Positions 16,359 to 25,738 are shown, counted from the stretch's first letter. The stretch: DNA of 64,000 nt from Kineococcus rhizosphaerae (GCF_003002055.1 NZ_PVZF01000016.1:62001-126000); one strand, 5' to 3'. Notes: generated from the sequence alone by a model not told the origin. Translations and numbers: made by a program.

Positions 16359-16772
16359 TCAACGCGCCACGATCTCCCCCCGGTCCTGCCGCGCGGGCAG
16401 CAGCAGGGGCAACGCGAGGACGAGGGTGCTGGACAGGGACACGACCTGGGCGACCGCGTCGACGGTCGACAGGTGCCCGAGGTGCCGCAGGTGGTAGGCC
16501 AGGTGCGGCACCGAGTACACGATCCACGCCACCGCGACGACCCGGGCGGGTGCGGGGCCGGGGTGACGCGCGGCGACGGCGCTCGCCGCGGCCAGGCCCA
16601 GGTTGAACGTCCCGACGTCGCGGACCAGGTGCTCGTTGAAGGGTCCGTCCATCGAGATCCAGGAGCCGAACGGTCCCGGGAAGGAGCGGTAGAACGACAG
16701 GGGGAAGAACGCCGACCAGATCCCGACGTAGGCCCCCAGCAGGGTCAGGAGCCCCAGGAGCGTGCGACGCAC
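16359..16772 (-). CDS. Small integral membrane protein, four predicted helices
   Basis: A 137-residue protein with a hydrophobic N-terminal helix (LLGLLTLLGAYVGIWSAFF), then a polar loop with SMDGPFNEHLVRDVGTFNLGL, and three further hydrophobic segments. Similar small actinobacterial membrane proteins are annotated only as hypothetical. It is 15 bases downstream of the NmrA-like gene on the same strand and probably co-transcribed. Function is unknown. Confidence 0.75.
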   Translation of the reverse strand: MRRTLLGLLTLLGAYVGIWSAFFPLSFYRSFPGPFGSWISMDGPFNEHLVRDVGTFNLGLAAASAVAARHPGPAPARVVAVAWIVYSVPHLAYHLRHLGHLSTVDAVAQVVSLSSTLVLALPLLLPARQDRGEIVAR

Positions 16773-16787
16773 CGCCGGTCCCGCCCC

Positions 16788-17516
16788 TCAGGCCCGGGCG
16801 GAGGCCGGCCAGGAGCGCCCACCCGTCAGGTGGGGTCCGTGCGGGACCAGGGCGTCGAGGGCGTCGGCGAGGACGGCCCCCTCGACGGTGCGGACCTCGC
16901 GGGAGTCCCCGCGGGCCCGCAGGAGCTCGCGCAGCAGGTCGTCGAGGGCGAACCGCTGCGGGCCGGCGATCTGCACGGTGGTGCGGGACGGTGCGCCGGT
17001 GACCGTGCGGGCCAGCAGGTCCACCACGTCCTGCAGCGCGACCGGTTCGACCAGCGTCCGGGGGGCATGCACCACGCCGCCGGACGTCAGCTGGTCGGCC
17101 AGGGCCGGCAGGTGCTCGTGGAACTGCGTGGCGCGCACGATCGAGAACGGCACCCGCCCCCGGCGCACGGCGGCCTCCTGGGCGACCTTGCCGAGCGTGT
17201 AGCCGTGCCCCGTCGCCCGGTCGGCGCCGACGACGGACAGCAGCACGTGGTGGCCGACCCCGGCGCGCCGTTCCGCGTCGAGCAGGCGCTCGGTGGTCTC
17301 CCGGAAGAACCCGACCGCCCCGTCGCCCAGGTCGCCGGTGTTCAGCACGTCGACGACGGCGTCGGCCCCCGCGAGGGCCTCCCCCAGTCCCGCCCCGGTC
17401 AGGACGTCGACTCCGCGGGCCCGGGAGGTCACCACGACCTCGTGCCCCTGCTCGTCCAGGGCCGCGGCCAGCGGTGCGCCGACCTGTCCCGTCCCTCCGG
17501 CGATGACGATCCTCAC
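16788..17516 (-). CDS. NmrA-like NAD(P)-binding SDR protein
   Basis: A 242-residue atypical SDR. It begins with the Rossmann motif AGGTGQVG, has VVDVLNTGDLG and a YTLGK motif in place of YxxxK, then FSIVRATQFHEHL, typical of NmrA/complex-I-assembly-type relatives. Such proteins are redox sensors or reductases and many lack catalysis. The GTG start has GGGAGGG upstream. It forms a pair with the small membrane protein. Substrate and role are not clear. Confidence 0.85.
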   Translation of the reverse strand: MRIVIAGGTGQVGAPLAAALDEQGHEVVVTSRARGVDVLTGAGLGEALAGADAVVDVLNTGDLGDGAVGFFRETTERLLDAERRAGVGHHVLLSVVGADRATGHGYTLGKVAQEAAVRRGRVPFSIVRATQFHEHLPALADQLTSGGVVHAPRTLVEPVALQDVVDLLARTVTGAPSRTTVQIAGPQRFALDDLLRELLRARGDSREVRTVEGAVLADALDALVPHGPHLTGGRSWPASARA

Positions 17517-17603
17517 GGTGGCCCTCCCGGGCGTCGGTCCGTCCCGCGGTCCGCGGGCTCGTGGACCTGACGACGGACCGGACCCGGGTGTGAGGCGGCC
17601 GGT

Positions 17604-18500
17604 TCAGCCCTTGAACGCGCCGTCCATGATCCCGGAGACCATCTGCTTGCCGAAGAAGGCGAACAGCACCAGGAGCGGGACGGTGACGAGGAAGGACCCC
17701 GCCATCGCGAGCCCCAGGTCGATGGACATGTTGGACTGCAGGGCCTTGATGGCGATCTGAGCCGTGTAGTGCTCGGGGGACTTCAGGACGATGAAGGGCC
17801 AGAGGAAGTCGTTCCACGAGTTCACGAAGCCCAGCAGGCCGAGCACCGCGGCCGCCGGGCGCACCACCGGGAACGCGATGCGGGTGAAGATCTGCCACGA
17901 GTTGCAGCCGTCCATGCGGGCGGCCTGCAGGAGCTCGTCGTTGATCGTGGCGCTGATGTGCTGGCGCATCCAGAAGATGCCGAACGCGCTCACCAGCCCC
18001 GGGACGATGAGGGCCTGGAGGGTGTCGACCCAGCCGAGCTTGGAGATGATGAGGTACTGCGGGATGACGCCGAGCTGGGCCGGGACCGTCATCGTCAGCA
18101 CCAGCAGCAGGAACAGCACGTCGCGGCCCTTGAAGGTCAGCTTCGCGAACGCGAAACCGGCCAGCGAGCACAGGAACGCCTGCCCGACCCCGATGCAGGC
18201 CGCCACGACCAGGCTGTTCGCCAGCGAGCGCAGGAACGGGATCGTGTCGAAGACCAGCTTCAGGAGGTTGAGGAAGTTGCCTCCCGGGATGACCCGGGGC
18301 GGCATCTGCGAGGCCGCCTGAGACCCGACCGAGGACACCACGAACATCCAGTAGATCGGGAAGACGCAGGCCAGCGTGGCCAGTCCCAGGACCACGTAGG
18401 TCACCGGGCGGACCCGCTGGACCTGGCGGGCGCGGGCGACCTTCGAGGACGGCCGGCGGGTGACGGTGGGCGCGGTCCGGGGGGACTCGGTCTGGCTCAT
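17604..18500 (-). CDS. Sugar ABC transporter permease (MalG type)
   Basis: The 298-residue inner-membrane permease has six predicted helices and the EAA-loop ELLQAARMDGCNSWQIF, which contacts the ATPase. It follows the partner permease with a four-base ATGA overlap and is the last gene of the GH51 operon. With the MalF-type partner and the upstream binding protein it should import an oligosaccharide, probably arabinose-containing. No ATPase gene is in the operon, which is usual for actinobacterial CUT1 systems that share MsiK. Confidence 0.93.
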   Translation of the reverse strand: MSQTESPRTAPTVTRRPSSKVARARQVQRVRPVTYVVLGLATLACVFPIYWMFVVSSVGSQAASQMPPRVIPGGNFLNLLKLVFDTIPFLRSLANSLVVAACIGVGQAFLCSLAGFAFAKLTFKGRDVLFLLLVLTMTVPAQLGVIPQYLIISKLGWVDTLQALIVPGLVSAFGIFWMRQHISATINDELLQAARMDGCNSWQIFTRIAFPVVRPAAAVLGLLGFVNSWNDFLWPFIVLKSPEHYTAQIAIKALQSNMSIDLGLAMAGSFLVTVPLLVLFAFFGKQMVSGIMDGAFKG

Positions 18501-19462
18501 CGGACGGCCTTCCCCTCTCGGTTGCCCAACCGGCTGGACAGCAGGTAGTTGACGAAGGCGATCACGACGATGATGACGAACAGGGCGACCCCGATCGCGG
18601 AGCCGTACCCGAACTTGAACGACCCGAAGCCCTGCTCGAACAGGAACAGCGAGAGCGTCTGGCACTGGCGCGCCGAACCGCAGGTGAGCAGGCCGCCGGA
18701 CAGCAGCAGGGGCTCGGTGAAGATCTGCAGACCACCGATGGTCGACGTGATCACCGTGAAGACGATGACGGGTCGCAGGGCGGGCAGCGTGATGTGCCGG
18801 AACTGCTTGACGGGGCCGGCCCCGTCCACGGCGGCCGCCTCGTAGAGGTCGCGGGGCACGGCCTGCAGGGACGCCAGGTAGAGCAGGGTGTTGTAGCCGA
18901 ACCAGCGCCAGATGACCATGACCGAGATGAGCACGTGGCTGCTGAGCGCGGTCGACATGAAGTCGATGTGCTGGAAGCCGAGCAGGCCGATGAACCAGTT
19001 CAGCAGGCCGTAGTCGCGGTCGAAGAGCTGGGCGAACACGATCGTCGTGGCCGCCACCGAGGTGATGTAGGGCAGCAGCATCGACATGCGGAAGAGGTTC
19101 GCGAACCGCAGCCGGGCCGAGTTGAGGACCTGGGCCAGCACGAGCGCCAGGAGGAGCTGCGGCACGGTGGACATCAGCCAGATGCTGAAGGTGTTGCGGA
19201 AGGCGTTCCAGAACCTCGGGTCGTCGGCCAGCTTCCGGAAGTTGTCCAGGCCGACGAAGGTGTGCGCCCCGATGGGGTTCCAGTCGAAGAGCGAGACGTA
19301 GAAGGTGAACAGCAGCGGCATGAGGCCGAAGACCGCGAAGAGCAGGTAGAACGGGGCGACGTAGCCGTAGGGCGCGATCCGCTCCCAGCGGCTCTCCACG
19401 GGCCGGGTCGAGGTGGTGGGGGCCGCGGCCCCCACCTGCCCCGGCGTCAGGGTGGCGCTCAT
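18497..19462 (-). CDS. Sugar ABC transporter permease (MalF type)
   Basis: A 321-residue permease with six helices, starting after an Ala/Thr-rich cytoplasmic tail. It contains PFYLLFAVFGLMPLLFTFYV and the EAA-loop DLYEAAAVDGAGPVKQF. Its ATG shares one base with the stop of the binding-protein gene (TGATG), and its own stop overlaps the next permease, so the three are tightly coupled. It belongs to the CUT1 family of oligosaccharide importers. Confidence 0.93.
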   Translation of the reverse strand: MSATLTPGQVGAAAPTTSTRPVESRWERIAPYGYVAPFYLLFAVFGLMPLLFTFYVSLFDWNPIGAHTFVGLDNFRKLADDPRFWNAFRNTFSIWLMSTVPQLLLALVLAQVLNSARLRFANLFRMSMLLPYITSVAATTIVFAQLFDRDYGLLNWFIGLLGFQHIDFMSTALSSHVLISVMVIWRWFGYNTLLYLASLQAVPRDLYEAAAVDGAGPVKQFRHITLPALRPVIVFTVITSTIGGLQIFTEPLLLSGGLLTCGSARQCQTLSLFLFEQGFGSFKFGYGSAIGVALFVIIVVIAFVNYLLSSRLGNREGKAVR

Positions 19463-20757
19463 CAGGCGCCGATCGCCGTCTTGGCGTTCTTGACGGCGGT
19501 GTCCCAGGCCGCGTCGGCGGGGGCGCCGTCCTGCTCGACGCCGGTGAGGGCGTCCAGGAACGCGGTGCTGATCTCACCGGTGTTGGGACCGACCTTGAAG
19601 GCCTTCAGGCCGAGCACCGACTGGGTGAAGATCTGCCCCGTCGGGGCGTTGCCGAAGAACGGGTCGGTGTACCCCGTCAGCTCGGGCTTCTCGTAGTTCG
19701 ACGGGGTGGTCGGCAGCGAACCGCTGGTGAGGAAGTGCTGGAGCTGCTGCTCGGGGGACTGCATCGTCTTGACGTAGTTCCACGCCGCCTTCGGGTTCGC
19801 CGCGCGGGCGGGGATGACGAGGTAGCTGCCGCCCCAGTTCCCGCTGCCGCCGGGGATGACGGCGACGTCCCACTTGCCCTTGCTGTCCGGGGCGGCGCTG
19901 CGGATGGAACCGAGCATCCAGGACGGTGCGGACATGGCCGCGAAGTCGCCCTTGCCCAGGGCCGCCGTCCAGCCGTCGGTGAACGTGCCCAGGCGGGCGG
20001 TCACCTTGGCGGCGATGGCCTTCAGCGCCAGGTCGAAGGACTCGCGGACCGCCGGGTTCGTGTCGTAGACGGGCTGGCCCTCGTCGTCGTAGTACTGCTC
20101 CGCGCCCTGGGAGACGGCCTGCAGGAACACCGTGGTGTTCGCGTTGTCCATGAAGGGCTTGCCGGTGGCGGTGGTGTACTTCTGGCCGGTGGCGATGAAG
20201 TCGTCCCAGGTCGGCCACAGCTTGCCCACCTCGGTCCGGTCGGTGGGCAGCCCTGCGGCGGCGAAGAAGTCCGTCCGGTAGGCGACGCCCATGCCGCCGA
20301 CGTCGGTGGGGATGCCGATGAGGACGTCGTCGCTCGTCTTGGCCTGGGAGATGACCCAGTCGAGGTAGTCGCCCTCGAGGTCGTCCGCCCCCAGGGTCCC
20401 GAGGTCGACGAAGTTGCCGGCGTTCTCGATGAACTTGGGCAGTTCGGTGGCCTGGATGAGGCAGAGGTCGGGGACCTTCCCGCCGGCCAGGGCCGTGGTG
20501 AGGGCCTGAGCGGTCTCGGTGCTGCTGCCGACCTCGGTGAGCTTGACGTTCACCTCGGGGGCGAGCTTCTTGTACGCGGCGACGTCGTCCTTCTGCCCGA
20601 TCCCGGTGAAGGACCAGAAGTCGAAGGTGTTCGGGTCGCCGGACCCCCCGGAACCTCCCGAGGAGCAGGCCGTCGAGGCGAGGGCCGTGCCGCCGACGGC
20701 GGCCGACAGGGCCAGGGCACGGCGACGGGTCATGGACAGCTGGGGCAGCGCGTTCAC
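19462..20757 (-). CDS. Sugar-binding lipoprotein of CUT1 ABC importer
   Basis: The 431-residue extracellular binding protein (SBP_bac_1) has a signal with TRRRALALSAAVGG and lipobox ASTAC, possibly exported by Tat because of the three arginines. Cluster-B features such as WSFTGIGQ and a C-terminal helix set are typical of maltose/arabino-oligosaccharide-binding proteins. It lies 82 bases after the GH51 gene, suggesting that the imported oligosaccharide is cut by that arabinofuranosidase in the cytoplasm. Confidence 0.92.
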   Translation of the reverse strand: MNALPQLSMTRRRALALSAAVGGTALASTACSSGGSGGSGDPNTFDFWSFTGIGQKDDVAAYKKLAPEVNVKLTEVGSSTETAQALTTALAGGKVPDLCLIQATELPKFIENAGNFVDLGTLGADDLEGDYLDWVISQAKTSDDVLIGIPTDVGGMGVAYRTDFFAAAGLPTDRTEVGKLWPTWDDFIATGQKYTTATGKPFMDNANTTVFLQAVSQGAEQYYDDEGQPVYDTNPAVRESFDLALKAIAAKVTARLGTFTDGWTAALGKGDFAAMSAPSWMLGSIRSAAPDSKGKWDVAVIPGGSGNWGGSYLVIPARAANPKAAWNYVKTMQSPEQQLQHFLTSGSLPTTPSNYEKPELTGYTDPFFGNAPTGQIFTQSVLGLKAFKVGPNTGEISTAFLDALTGVEQDGAPADAAWDTAVKNAKTAIGA

Positions 20758-20774
20758 GGGGGTCCTCTTCCTTG

Positions 20775-20806
20775 GGGAGTCGTGGTGGGAGTCGTGGTGG
20801 GTGTCG
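20775..20806. repeat. 12-bp tandem repeat upstream of binding-protein gene
   Basis: GGGAGTCGTGGT occurs twice in tandem (20775-20786, 20787-20798), followed by a partial third copy GGGTGTCG. It lies between the GH51 stop and the binding-protein start on the minus strand, where it could affect message stability or translation, or simply vary in copy number. Confidence 0.6.
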
Positions 20807-20839
20807 CAGCGACGGCCGCCGCTGCGTAGGGGACGGGGA

Positions 20840-22435
20840 TCAGTCCCGGGTGGCGAAGCTGACCGTGGCGAAGCTGTGGGCGGGCAACGTGACCCGCAGG
20901 GTCCCGTCGGTGAGGCTGACGTCGTCCAGCGGCCGGACCTGGACGGGCGTGGCCGAGGCGGTGTTGTGGGCGGCGATCTCCGGTGCGGTGAGGAGCCGGC
21001 CGACGGGGGTCCCGGCGGCGGCGCCGCGGACGTCGATCTCGACGTCGAGCGGTTCGTCGGCGTCGAGGTTGGTCAGCGAGAGGAGGACCTGACCGTCCTT
21101 GGTGCTGGCCGAGGCGGAGAACGTGGGGAGTTCGTCCTGCCCGACGGTACGGCTCGGGCCGTTCCCGCGCACCGTCAGCGGCAACGACGCCGCGTCGTGG
21201 TGCCCCTTGTTCATCGCGAACACGTGGTAGCTGGGGGTCAGGACGAGGGCGTCCCCGTCGGTGAGGAGCATGGCCTGCAGCACGTTCACCGTCTGGGCGA
21301 TGTTCGCCATGACCAGGCGGTCGGCGTGGCGGTGGAACGCGTCGAAGTGCACGCTGGCCACGAGCGCGTCGCGCATCGTGTTCTGCTGGAACAAGAACCC
21401 GGGGTTCGTCCCGGGTTCGACGTCGAACCAGGTGCCCCACTCGTCGAGCACGAGGCCGACCCGCTTGTCGGGGTCGTAGGCGTCCATGACGTTCGCGTGC
21501 CCGGCGATGATGCGCTCGATCTCGGTGGCCTTGACCATGGTGCGGTAGTACTCGTCGGCGTCGAACTCGGTGGCCGAACCCTTGGCGTCCCAGTTCTCGC
21601 CGACGATCGTGTAGTGGTGGAACGAGATCGCCTGGTAGGTGTTCGCACCGTGGCCGCTGACGCGGCCGGCACCCAGGTAGCGCCCGAGGTTCTGCATGAG
21701 GACCTCGGTCCACCGGTAGTCCGCGTCGGCGGCGCCGGCGGCGATCCGGTAGAGGTGATTGTCGCCGTGGTCGAGGCTGTAGGTCCCGTACTGGCGCGCG
21801 AGCTCGGCGTAGGCGCCCGAGCTCATCCCGCCGCCGCAGCCCCACGGTTCGTTCCCCAGGCCCCAGAACGGGACCTTCCAGGGTTCGTCGCGCCCGTTCT
21901 CGCGCCGCAACCGGGCCATGGGTGAGTCGTCGGAGCGGGTGAGGTACTCGATCCACTCGGCGGCCTCGCGGACGGTGCCGCTGCCGACGTTGGCCGAGAC
22001 GTAGGGGTCGGTGCCGAGGAGTTCGCACAACGCCATGAACTCGTGGGTCCCGAACGCGTTGTCCTCGACGACGTCACCCCAGTGCGAGTTCACCATCGCG
22101 GGACGCTGGTCGCGCGGGCCCACCCCGTCGCGCCAGTGGTAGGTGTCGGCGAAGCAGCCGCCCGGCCAGCGCAGGTTGGGGATGTCGAGCGCCCGCAGCG
22201 CCTCCACGACGTCGAGGCGGATGCCGCCCTCGTGCGGCACGTCGGAGTCCTCCCCGACCCAGAACCCGCCGTAGATGCAGCGGCCGAGGTGCTCGGCGAA
22301 GTGCCCGTACAGGTGCCGGCTGATGCGCGGGCCGGGCAGGTCCGCGTCCAGGACGGCCTGGACGCGCCGGGACGTGCCCGGTCCCGGGTCGGTGGTGGTC
22401 TGGGTGTCGTTCAGTCGCTCGTCGTCGATGAGCAC
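20840..22435 (-). CDS. Alpha-L-arabinofuranosidase, GH51
   Basis: The 531-residue enzyme removes terminal alpha-L-arabinofuranose from arabinan, arabinoxylan or their oligomers by a retaining mechanism. The catalytic acid/base is E196 in GLGNEPWG and the nucleophile E332 in LDEWGTW. Other GH51 hallmarks are LYGHFAEHLGRCIYGG and RWPGGCFADTYHW. There is no signal peptide, so it acts in the cytoplasm on imported oligosaccharides. GTG at 22435 is chosen because GAGG lies upstream and length then matches the family; a much longer in-frame N terminus would run through the divergent LacI gene. It is the first gene of the operon with the ABC importer. Confidence 0.95.
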   Translation of the reverse strand: MLIDDERLNDTQTTTDPGPGTSRRVQAVLDADLPGPRISRHLYGHFAEHLGRCIYGGFWVGEDSDVPHEGGIRLDVVEALRALDIPNLRWPGGCFADTYHWRDGVGPRDQRPAMVNSHWGDVVEDNAFGTHEFMALCELLGTDPYVSANVGSGTVREAAEWIEYLTRSDDSPMARLRRENGRDEPWKVPFWGLGNEPWGCGGGMSSGAYAELARQYGTYSLDHGDNHLYRIAAGAADADYRWTEVLMQNLGRYLGAGRVSGHGANTYQAISFHHYTIVGENWDAKGSATEFDADEYYRTMVKATEIERIIAGHANVMDAYDPDKRVGLVLDEWGTWFDVEPGTNPGFLFQQNTMRDALVASVHFDAFHRHADRLVMANIAQTVNVLQAMLLTDGDALVLTPSYHVFAMNKGHHDAASLPLTVRGNGPSRTVGQDELPTFSASASTKDGQVLLSLTNLDADEPLDVEIDVRGAAAGTPVGRLLTAPEIAAHNTASATPVQVRPLDDVSLTDGTLRVTLPAHSFATVSFATRD

Positions 22436-22549
22436 AGCGGACCTCGCAGAGTGGTCGGCGGCGATCGCGGCACCTGTTGCGCCGCAACCGTCCTCGAGTC
22501 GTCGCACCAGCCCGGCGAGCCCCTCCGTCGGTACTCGCCGCAGTGCGTG

Positions 22550-22557
22550 TATCGATA
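22550..22557. promoter_or_regulatory. CG-centred palindrome TATCGATA, possible LacI operator
   Basis: TATCGATA lies in the 240-base region between the divergent GH51 operon and LacI gene, inside a wider imperfect inverted repeat bounded by GTGCG and CGCAC (about 22544-22578). A CG-centred palindrome in this position suits a LacI dimer. It differs from the GGWAAGCG-type sites of the pectin locus, so a different regulator, the adjacent LacI, is likely. Confidence 0.45.
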
Positions 22558-22675
22558 TAGTGGTGACACCGGCGCACTCTGTCAAGGGACTGTGCGGTCG
22601 TGGGCCCGACGACACCGGACCGTTGTAGTTTCTGGCAGGGGCGGATCGCCGCCCCGTCAGTCGAGGAGGTGGGCC

Positions 22676-23698
22676 GTGGTCACCATGCGCGACGTCGCGG
22701 CGGAGGCCGGCGTGTCGGCGATGACCGTGTCCAACGCGCTGACCGGGCGCCGGCCGGTGAGCGAGCCGACCCGCAAGCTGGTCCTGGAGACCGTCGAGCG
22801 CCTGGGCTACCAGGTGAACGTGACCGCCCGCAGCCTGCGCCAGGGCCGCACGGGGGTGGTCGGCATCGCGGTCCCCACCCTGGACAGCCACTACTACAGC
22901 CGGCTCAGCCACCTGCTCATCCAGGCCTTCGCCGAGTCGGGCACCGCGAGCGTCGTGGAGGAGACGCACGCCAGCCGGGAGGGGGAGATCGCCGCGTTCC
23001 GCGACTCCCGGCTCAACGCCTACGACGGCCTGGTGATCGCCGCCCTCGGACTGACCGAGCGCGAGATCGACGCCCTCAGCCGGGACGTGCCGGTGGTCGT
23101 GCTCGGCGAGCAGGAGCTGCACCACACCGTCGACCACGTCAGCATGCCCAACGTCGCCGGGGCCGAGGCCGCCACCCGGCTGCTGCTGGACCGGGGCTGC
23201 CGGGACCTGGCCCTTGTCGGGTTCCCCTCCCTGGACGACCGCGACGAGCTCACCCAGCCCGAGGGAGCCGCCTTCGCCCTGCGCGCGCGGGGTTTCAGCC
23301 GGGCGCTGCAGGGCACGGGCGTCTCGGCGCGGGCCGTGCACGCCGGGGTGACCCAGGCCGCGGGTGCGCAGTGCGTGCAGGACCTGCTCGCCACGGGCGG
23401 GGTCCCCGACGGCGTCTTCTGCGTCACCGACACCCTCGCCTTCGGCGTGGTGCGCGAACTGGCGAACCACGGGGTCCGGGTGCCCGACGACGTGCTGGTC
23501 GTGGGGTTCGACGACGTCGAGGACGCGCAGTTCCACATCCCGTCGCTGACCTCGGTCGCCCCCGACCTCGACGAGCTCATCGCACGGACCGTGCACCTGC
23601 TGCGGCAGCGCATCGCCGACCCCGGCACCCGCCCGCACGAGGTGACGGTCTCGTACCGGCTCGTCGAGCGGGAGTCGACCCGGCGGCCCGGCCGCTGA
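22676..23698 (+). CDS. LacI-family regulator of the GH51 operon
   Basis: A 340-residue LacI/GalR protein. The helix-turn-helix is MRDVAAEAGVSAMTVSNAL, the hinge helix region is NVTARSLRQGRTG, and the effector domain starts at VVGIAVPTLDSHYYSRL and ends with GFDDVEDAQFHIPSLTSV. It is divergent from the arabinofuranosidase/ABC operon, so it is probably its repressor, released by arabinose or an arabino-oligosaccharide. GTG at 22676 follows GAGGAGG; an in-frame ATG two codons later is the alternative. Confidence 0.93.
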   Translation: MVTMRDVAAEAGVSAMTVSNALTGRRPVSEPTRKLVLETVERLGYQVNVTARSLRQGRTGVVGIAVPTLDSHYYSRLSHLLIQAFAESGTASVVEETHASREGEIAAFRDSRLNAYDGLVIAALGLTEREIDALSRDVPVVVLGEQELHHTVDHVSMPNVAGAEAATRLLLDRGCRDLALVGFPSLDDRDELTQPEGAAFALRARGFSRALQGTGVSARAVHAGVTQAAGAQCVQDLLATGGVPDGVFCVTDTLAFGVVRELANHGVRVPDDVLVVGFDDVEDAQFHIPSLTSVAPDLDELIARTVHLLRQRIADPGTRPHEVTVSYRLVERESTRRPGR

Positions 23699-23721
23699 CC
23701 CCGCCAGGCCGCGCGGACCGG

Positions 23722-25677
23722 TCAGGCCCGGCGGGCGAGCGCCTCGTCCGCCAACCGAGCCGCCGAGGCCCGGTCCAGCCCCCGGTCCACCACGACGGTC
23801 GTCAGGCCAAGGTCCACGGGGACATGGGCGGGCAGGACGAGGGGTGCGTCCCAGGCGATCGCCGGGCCCCCGGCGACGTAGTCGGAGCAGCGCGCGAACC
23901 AGGGGTGCGGGTCACCGGTGGTGGTCTGCACCAGCAGCACGCTCGACAGCGACTGCCCGTGCCGGCGCACGAACGCCAGCCACGGCGTCCGCGAGCCCAT
24001 GACCCGCGGTTCCCCCTCGCCCGCGTCGGTGAACACGGTGGTCTCGTCCGCCGGGGCCAGCCGCCAGAAGATCCCGCCGTACCCGGCGCCGGGCCGGCCG
24101 CGGGCGACCGGACTGGTCAAGGTGGTGTCCCGTTCCGGGACCAGGGTGCTGTGCCAGTGCAGGAACCAGGTCTCGTCCTCGGGGACGACCTGCGCGCCCA
24201 GGCGGCGGTCCTCCACGAACTGCACGTCGCCGCCGCGGCCCGTCCAGCGCACCCGGGCGGCCAGGGTGAGGCCGTCGGGGTCCACGCTCAACCCGTCGAC
24301 CTCCTGCCGGCCGTGGTCCATGAGCAGCATGGGGCCCTGACCGTCGACGTAGGTGCGCCCGCCCCAGTGGTTCGTCCCGTCCACGTCGGGCAGGGCGAGC
24401 GAGAGGCCGTTCTGGTGCCGGTGCAGGACCGAGCCCGACGCGGTGACGGGGAACCCGGCGAGGGTGTGCACGGGGTGCAGGAAGGGCCTGGGGCTGTGCA
24501 CCTTCGGCGTGGCCGAGCCGTCGTTGAGCCGGGCCAGGACCGTGCCCGCGGCGTGCAGCCGGGCGCCGGTCCCCTCCACCACCCAGTGGGCCGGTTCGTG
24601 CTCGAGCGCCGCCCGGGGCGCGCGGCTCGCCGGCGGACGCGCGGGACGCCGGGCCGGCGGGACCGGTCCGGTGCTGGACCGGACCAGCAGCCGCGGTTCG
24701 AGGACGTCGAGGCCGAAGTCGCCGTCGGTGCGACCGCCGACGAGGTCGAGCAGCCGCGTCATCGCCCGGCGGCCGAGGTCGGCCTGGTCCACGCTGGCGG
24801 TGGTCAGGGCCGGGGTCGCGAACGAGCCCAGCTCGATCCCGTCGAAACCGGCGACCGACAGGTCGTCGGGCACCGCGACCCCGGTCTCGTTGAGCCGGGC
24901 CAGCACCCCGAAGGCCACGAGGTCGTTGAACGCCACGACGGCCGTCGCGCGCGTCTCCAGGACGTCGTCGGCGACGGCGTACCCGTCGGCCAGCCGGCTG
25001 CCCGCGGCCAGCGTCGTGACCCGCACGTCGTCCCAGCGGCGCACGGCGTCCTGCAGGGTCCGTTCCCGCTCGGGGCTCGCGGCCGCCGTCGCCGGCCCGG
25101 CGAGGTGGGCCAGGTGCCGGTGCCCGAGCCCGAGCAGGTGCTCGACGAGCAGGTGCAGCCCGAGGCCGTGGTCGACCGAGACCGAGGGGGCCGAGGCGCC
25201 CGGCACGGTGCGGTTGACGAGGACGACGGGGGCGACCTCCACGAGGAGCCGGCGCAGTTCCTGGTCCGGCACCGCCGGGGAGACGAGGACGACGGCGTCG
25301 CAGCGGGAGCGGGCCTCGCGCACGATCTCGACCTCGCGCTCGGCGCGCCCGGCGGTCTCGGCGACCAGCACCCGGTGCTCGGCGGCCTCGGCCACGTCCA
25401 CGGCTCCCCGCATGACCTGCTGGAAGACGGGGTTGGCGATGTCGGGGACGACGAGGGCCACCGTCCCGGTGCGCCCCAGCGACAGGTTGCGGGCGGAGTT
25501 GCTGGGCCGGTAGCGCAGCTCGGCCGCGACCGCGCGGACCCGGTCGGCGATGTCCGGGGCGACGGTGGCCCGCCCGTTCATGACCCGGGACACGGTCGCC
25601 GAGGAGACGCCCGCGGCGGCCGCGACCTGGCTGATGGTCGCGCCGGCGGCCGCGGACCGCCTCGTCACCCGTGGCAC
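23722..25677 (-). CDS. LacI-family regulator fused to a DUF6807 (PmoA-like) domain
   Basis: At 651 residues this is nearly twice the usual LacI length. Residues 1-333 form a complete LacI protein: helix-turn-helix ISQVAAAAGVSSATVSRVM (about 15-33), hinge SNSARNLSLG, and an effector domain from VALVVPDIANPVF to GFDGIELGSFATPALTT. After a Pro/Arg/Ala linker (about 335-360) comes a whole DUF6807 domain (about 362-645), with RPFLHPVHTLAG and GTNHWGGRTYVDG. Where the stand-alone paralogue at 39829 has DHPHHHG, this copy has LHRHQNG, so some likely active-site residues are lost. A TAGCAT -10 six bases before the GTG suggests a leaderless transcript. It ends the minus-strand half of the pectin locus and is its probable regulator. 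Confidence 0.9.
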   Translation of the reverse strand: MPRVTRRSAAAGATISQVAAAAGVSSATVSRVMNGRATVAPDIADRVRAVAAELRYRPSNSARNLSLGRTGTVALVVPDIANPVFQQVMRGAVDVAEAAEHRVLVAETAGRAEREVEIVREARSRCDAVVLVSPAVPDQELRRLLVEVAPVVLVNRTVPGASAPSVSVDHGLGLHLLVEHLLGLGHRHLAHLAGPATAAASPERERTLQDAVRRWDDVRVTTLAAGSRLADGYAVADDVLETRATAVVAFNDLVAFGVLARLNETGVAVPDDLSVAGFDGIELGSFATPALTTASVDQADLGRRAMTRLLDLVGGRTDGDFGLDVLEPRLLVRSSTGPVPPARRPARPPASRAPRAALEHEPAHWVVEGTGARLHAAGTVLARLNDGSATPKVHSPRPFLHPVHTLAGFPVTASGSVLHRHQNGLSLALPDVDGTNHWGGRTYVDGQGPMLLMDHGRQEVDGLSVDPDGLTLAARVRWTGRGGDVQFVEDRRLGAQVVPEDETWFLHWHSTLVPERDTTLTSPVARGRPGAGYGGIFWRLAPADETTVFTDAGEGEPRVMGSRTPWLAFVRRHGQSLSSVLLVQTTTGDPHPWFARCSDYVAGGPAIAWDAPLVLPAHVPVDLGLTTVVVDRGLDRASAARLADEALARRA

Positions 25678-25738
25678 GGTCGGATGCTAACCGCCGCGGA
25701 CGGCGCCCGGTGGTCCCCGCGGGTGCGGTCGGTGCCCG

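Noticed and set aside
22436-23638. N-terminal extension of the GH51 gene through the LacI gene
   Set aside because: GH51 homologues begin near residue 1 of the 22435 start; the extension is antisense to a clear LacI gene.
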